Positions 59,311-64,000 of a stretch of 64,000 nt of DNA are shown piece by piece. Source of the DNA: Elysia crispata (Eukaryota > Mollusca > Gastropoda > Plakobranchidae); the NCBI GenBank assembly GCA_033675545.1, contig JAWDGP010005712.1, positions 106,001 to 170,000 on the forward strand, read 5' to 3'. Both the position numbers and the translations under genes were made by a program. A model generated the notes under the pieces. It saw only the letters and a program-made list of their open reading frames with translations, was not told where the DNA came from and searched no databases. Numbering within the stretch: the first letter of the stretch is position 1; each line of letters starts with the position of its first letter.

Positions 59311-62300
59311 ACTGGAAAGAAATTTAGCAGCATATCAACAGACTAAAAAAATCTACAAATCTTTAATGGTACAAATCAAACCAATTAATCCATCAACGGC
59401 AAGATTGCAGCAGTTAATCGTTGTGAGACAAATGAAAAGTTCAGTCCGTCATCAAATACATTATTGAATTATTCACCATCAAACAGATTAAAGCAGTCAG
59501 TCAATCAACAGGAAGTTTTAACTAATCAACCCATTATCAGACAGGTTTAACCAGTTCATCCATCAACAGACAGATTAATTCCTTCACTCCATCATCAAAC
59601 ACATTGATCAAATCACCTTTTCATCATACAGGTTATACGAATAAATTAATCTTTAAAGAGAATAAACCAGTACATTTTTCAATAGTCGGACTAGATCAAC
59701 CAATCCAACATCAAATGTGTTCAAATCAGTCAATTGAACTTTTATCAGACAAACCAGAAAATAAATCAATTGCCAGTTTAAACCAGACAACCCATCATCA
59801 GACATATTCAAATACTAAATCCATAAACAAGCAGATTAAACGAAAATATGCACCCTAAGATTGAAAAATATAAGCCAATGCATAGAGGATTAATTAAACA
59901 ACCCACTCGATCAATAGTGAGACCATGAACAGTGAGATTAAACAAAATCCATAATTAGAGAGATTCACCCAGCCAATTCAAAATCAGACATTTTAAACCA
60001 TTCAAGTCATCAGCGGACAAACTAAACTAAACATTAAAGACAAATAATACAGTAAATTTATCAACAAACCGATGAAAAAAGTTAATAGAGCGAGAAAGAT
60101 TAAACCAAAACATCCTATAAAACCTAGACATGAAATAAATAACACCGATCAAACTATTCAATCCACTAGTCAGATTGAACCAGTCAATTCACCAGCAGAC
60201 AGATTAAACCAGCGAATCTGTTATGAGACAGCTTAAATCGCTTTATTCATTAAACCAGTTATCAAATAGTAGACAGATTGAACTACTCATGTCGTCAGTA
60301 GACAGATGAAACTTGTCAATCCATCAAAAGACAAATTGAACCAGTCACCATCAAACATATTAAACCAGCGAATCTATGATGCGATAGAATAGCCAGGAAA
60401 TTCATTTATCCAGTAAATCTATCATCAGGCAGATTCAACATGTCAATCGAAGATAAGACCGATTGACCCAAATCAATCTGTGAACAGGCGGATAAAACCA
60501 ATCCACCCATAACCAGAAAGATTAAAACAGTAAATCTGTCATCAGACTGATTCAAAATGACATTTAATGATCAAAGAAAGTATACCAGTCTTACCACCAA
60601 CAGAAGTTTCAACTACTTAATCCAACACACAGCAGATCAAATCGGAAAATCTTTTATTTGTCATCAGATATAATAGCGTTTTATGCACCTACAGACATAA
60701 TAAACCAGTCGGTCCATCAAATGATAGATTGAAACAGTCATTTTATCGTCAAACATATTACACCAGTGTACCTATTATGAGACTGAATAAACTAGGGAAT
60801 TCATTTGTCAAGAAAATCTATCATCAGACACATTCAAAATGTCAATCCCTGATAAAACAGATTGGCCCAGTGAATCTATGATAAAACCAATCAACCCGTT
60901 ATCAGAAAGATTGGAACAGTAATTCTATCTATCACCAGGGAGATTAAAGCCAGTCAATTTATGATCAAAGAAATTGAATCAGCAGTCTATGATACTGATA
61001 CTAAAATTAGACCAATCAATCTATCAACAGGAAGATTCAGCTAGTTAATTCAATATTACACAGAGTAGATTTGTCACCTCTAATCTGTCATCAGACATAA
61101 TAGAGCAGACTTTGCATTCTAGGACGAAATAAACCAATCAACCCATGTTCAGATAGATTAATCCTATCAAATTATCAACAGACAGATTGAACCAGTCAAT
61201 CCAGCATCAGACAAACTAAACCAATTAATTGATCATCAGACAAGTTTTAACTGTTATTCCATCAACTGAGACATTAAACCATCAACCCATCAACAGAGAC
61301 ACTTAACCATCAATCCATCAACCGAGACATAAAACCACCAATCCATCAACAAAGACACTAAACCACAATCCATCAACAGAGACATTAAAGTTAATAATCA
61401 TCATCAGCAGATTAAACCAGCCAAATCTTTGTCCGACATTTTCAACAAGTCAAATCATAATCAAAGTAAACTACAAATCAGGCAGTTAATCCATCAACAG
61501 ACATATAAATCCAGTTAATCTATCAAAAAAAAGATTAATCCAGTTGATCCACCAACAGGCATATAAATCCAGTTAATCTATCAATAAAAAGATTAACCCA
61601 GTTAATCCATCAACAGACATATAAAGCCAGTTAATCTATCAATAAAAAGATTAATCCAGTTAATCCATCAAAAGGCATATAAATCTAGTTAATCTATCAA
61701 CAGACAAATAAAGCCAGTTAATCTATCAACAGATATATAAAGCCAGTTAATCTATCAATAAAAAGATTAATCCAGTTAATCCATCAAGAGATATATAAAT
61801 CCAGTTAATCTATCAATAAAAAGATTAATCCAGTTAATCCACCAACAGTCAAATAAAGCCAGTTAATCCATCGTCAGACATATTATTCAATATGTCCGTC
61901 CATTATCATATAAATATCCAATCAATTCAACAGCAAACTGATTGAACCAGTCAATCCACCAACAGACAGATTGAAACCATGAAATAATCACCTGACACAT
62001 TGAACCAGGTAATCTATTTTGAGACAGATTAAACCAGGCAATTCATCATCAGGCAGGTTAAACCAAGCAATTCATCATCGGGCAGATGAAGTAAGTCAAT
62101 CAAATTAAACCAGAAAATCCATGTTTAAATAGAGTAGACCAGATAATCCATCAAAAAAGATTCAACTTGTCAGTTCATCAAGAAAAAGATGAAGCTAAGT
62201 AATCCATCATTAGAGACATTTAAAGAGGAACAATGTCATCAGACATAGTAAAACGATGAGTTCATTAGATATATTAGATATATTAAACTGGTCTGACTAT

Positions 62301-62860
62301 CATTGAACAGATTACAGCAGTAAACTCATCAGCACACAGAGTAAATCATTTAATCCATCATCGCACAGATCAAAATCAGTTAATCGATCAACTTGCAGAT
62401 TAAATCATTTATTATACTATCATCATAAAGATTGAACAATTCAATCCATCAACAAGCAGTTTGAATTATTCAATTGATCACCAGAAAAATTACAACAATG
62501 AATTAATCATCAGACAAATCTAACTAGTAAATCTAATACACCATCAATATTAATAGATTAAACCAATCGATGCATTCTCAGATCAGACACGTTAAAGCAA
62601 TCAATCACTAGTAAATCCACTGACTGACAGATTAAACAATCAGACTGATTAAATCAGCTAATCCGTTACCAGACAGATTAAAAAAGTAAAAATTTTAGGT
62701 GACAGATAAACCAGGTGGATCCAACAACAGATAGTTGAAACATGTGAATCCATTAGCAGACATGTTACCCAATTCATTCAATCCGTAGGCATATGGAAAA
62801 TGTCAATTCGTCACGTACCCATCAATTCGGTCAAACGATAAGCTGACAGGAGAAACCAAA
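59310..62860. repeat. Diverged continuation of the 29-bp array, with 58-bp dimers
   Basis: The words ATTAAACCAGTCAATC and ATCAACAGACAGATT recur irregularly to about 62860, so this is an older flank of the same array. At 61505-61870 a unit starting ATAAATCCAGTTAATCTATC repeats at exact 58-bp spacing (61505, 61563, 61621, 61679), i.e. two 29-bp monomers. Confidence 0.85.
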
Positions 62861-63200
62861 CAATGAAACAAAACTTCTTCTTCCGTCTGCCATAGAGTGA
62901 GACCAGACAAGCTACCATAAAAAATCAAACCAATTGTGTGTTAAGAGCACACAAAATTTCCACCCCATTCCACGGCCACGTTTAGCAAATGTAAGTCAAG
63001 AGAGCAATCAAGAAATCAGATCATCCAATCATACGGAAAAAGTCTACGTCTCCTCAAATAATCAAAGACGTGAATCCTCATGTTCGCATATGATAATCAA
63101 AATCTGATAGACCAACAAAATCTCAATTCACCGAACATTATGCTAGTAGATCAAATAGACTGAACAATGGACCAAAAGTTGCCACTGATCAGCCGCGCCG
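62861..63200. other. Spacer between two arrays, nothing seen
   Basis: Non-repetitive AT-rich sequence; no gene or motif recognised. Confidence 0.5.
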
Positions 63201-64000
63201 CTCGACACACAGAGAAAGGTGTACTCGCTGTGTACCTTGCAAGAAGACAACTGAGCAGGTGAGCAGCTCGACACACAGAGAAAGGTGTACTCGCTGTGTA
63301 CCTTGCAAGAAGACAACTGAGCAGGTGAGCAGCTCGACACACAGAGAAAGGTGTACTCGCTGTGTACCTCGCAAAGAAGACAACTGAGCAGGTGAGCAGC
63401 TCGACACACAGAGAAAGGTGTACTCGTCACCGCTGTGTACCTTGCAAGAAGGCAACTGAGCAGGTGAGCAGCTCGACACACAGAGAAAGGTGTACTCGTC
63501 ACCGCTGTGTACCTCGCAAGAAGACAACTGAGCAGGTGAGCAGCTCGACACACAGAGAAAGGTGTACTCGTCACCGCTGTGTACCTTGCAAGAAGACAAC
63601 TGAGCAGGTCAGCAGCTCGACACACAGAGAAAGGTGTACTCGTCACCGCTGTGTACCTCGCAAGAAGACAACTGAGCAGGTGAGCAGCTCGACACACAGA
63701 GAAAGGTGTACTCGTCACCGCTGTGTACCTTGCAAGAAGACAACTGAGCAGGTCAGCAGCTCGACACACAGAGAAAGGTGTACTCGTCACCGCTGTGTAC
63801 CTCGCAAGAAGACAACTGAGCAGGTGAGCAGCTCGACACACAGAGAAAGGTGTACTCGTCACCGCTGTGTACCTCGCAAGAAGACAACTGAGCAGGTGAG
63901 CAGCTCGACACACAGAGAAAGGTGTACTCGTCACCGCTGTGTACCTTGCAAGAAGACAACTGAGCAGGTCAGCAGCTCGACACACAGAGAAAGGTGTACT
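63201..64000. repeat. 66/72-bp minisatellite, 12 copies, runs off right edge
   Basis: CTCGACACACAGAGAAAGG starts at 63201, 63267, 63333, 63400 and then every 72 bp to 63976. The first units lack TCACCG and are 66 bp; the third has one extra A (67 bp). Later units are 72 bp. Copies are nearly identical. The minus strand is open through it in more than one frame, but the same peptide block simply repeats, so coding is not established. Confidence 0.96.

Noticed and set aside
59604..59858. 84-residue open frame
   Set aside because: Lies in the diverged satellite flank; composition mirrors the repeat.

Overview
This is animal nuclear DNA: AT-rich, with intron-split genes carrying GT-AG splice sites, long introns, many microsatellites and transposon relics. 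The encoded proteins (CABIN1, a BTB-BACK-Kelch protein, an SLC5 transporter and a mucin-like membrane protein) are metazoan. The proteins diverge strongly from vertebrate ones, and the repeat landscape (GA/TC arrays, AGATCT hexamers, large minisatellites) suggests an invertebrate, perhaps a lophotrochozoan such as a gastropod mollusc. That taxon is inference only.

Layout. (1) 10-12611, minus strand: the 5' part of a CABIN1 gene (HIRA histone H3.3 chaperone complex). Ten coding exons plus a start-codon exon were reconstructed, all phase-compatible; the gene runs off the left edge. Its introns hold a 2.4-kb TIR transposon (4985-7393) and a 520-bp MITE (8798-9317). (2) About 14.2-15.3 kb: a CpG- and NRF1-motif-rich segment that looks like a divergent promoter for CABIN1 (leftward) and the Kelch gene (rightward). 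(3) 16.9-17.8 kb: two related MITEs nested in opposite orientation, forming a long palindrome. (4) 19703-21484, plus strand: an uninterrupted Kelch-like (BTB-BACK-Kelch) coding exon, followed by about 6.5 kb with no recognised gene. (5) 28026-39475, minus strand: a complete SLC5-family sodium/solute symporter of 633 residues in 8 coding exons. (6) 39.6-53.5 kb: no gene recognised; microsatellites and one 20-bp minisatellite. (7) 53518-54606, plus strand: the first two exons of a secreted-then-anchored Thr/Ser/Pro-rich (mucin-like) single-pass membrane protein. (8) 55.2-62.9 kb: a very large degenerate 29-bp satellite-like array with higher-order repeats. (9) 63201-64000: a 66/72-bp minisatellite running off the right edge.

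The most unusual signal is in the SLC5 gene. Tandem repeats inside its introns were built from its own exon-intron junctions. An 83-bp unit containing the last ~55 coding bases of exon 2 plus its splice donor is present 13 extra times in intron 2. A 71-bp unit carrying the acceptor and first coding bases of exon 4 is present in triplicate. A (TC)n array serves as the polypyrimidine tract of exon 7. The same gene hosts an antisense LINE reverse-transcriptase relic in which a 21-bp heptad codon block was expanded to 12 copies. The four genes show no shared pathway; apart from the putative CABIN1/Kelch divergent promoter, they look like ordinary neighbours.
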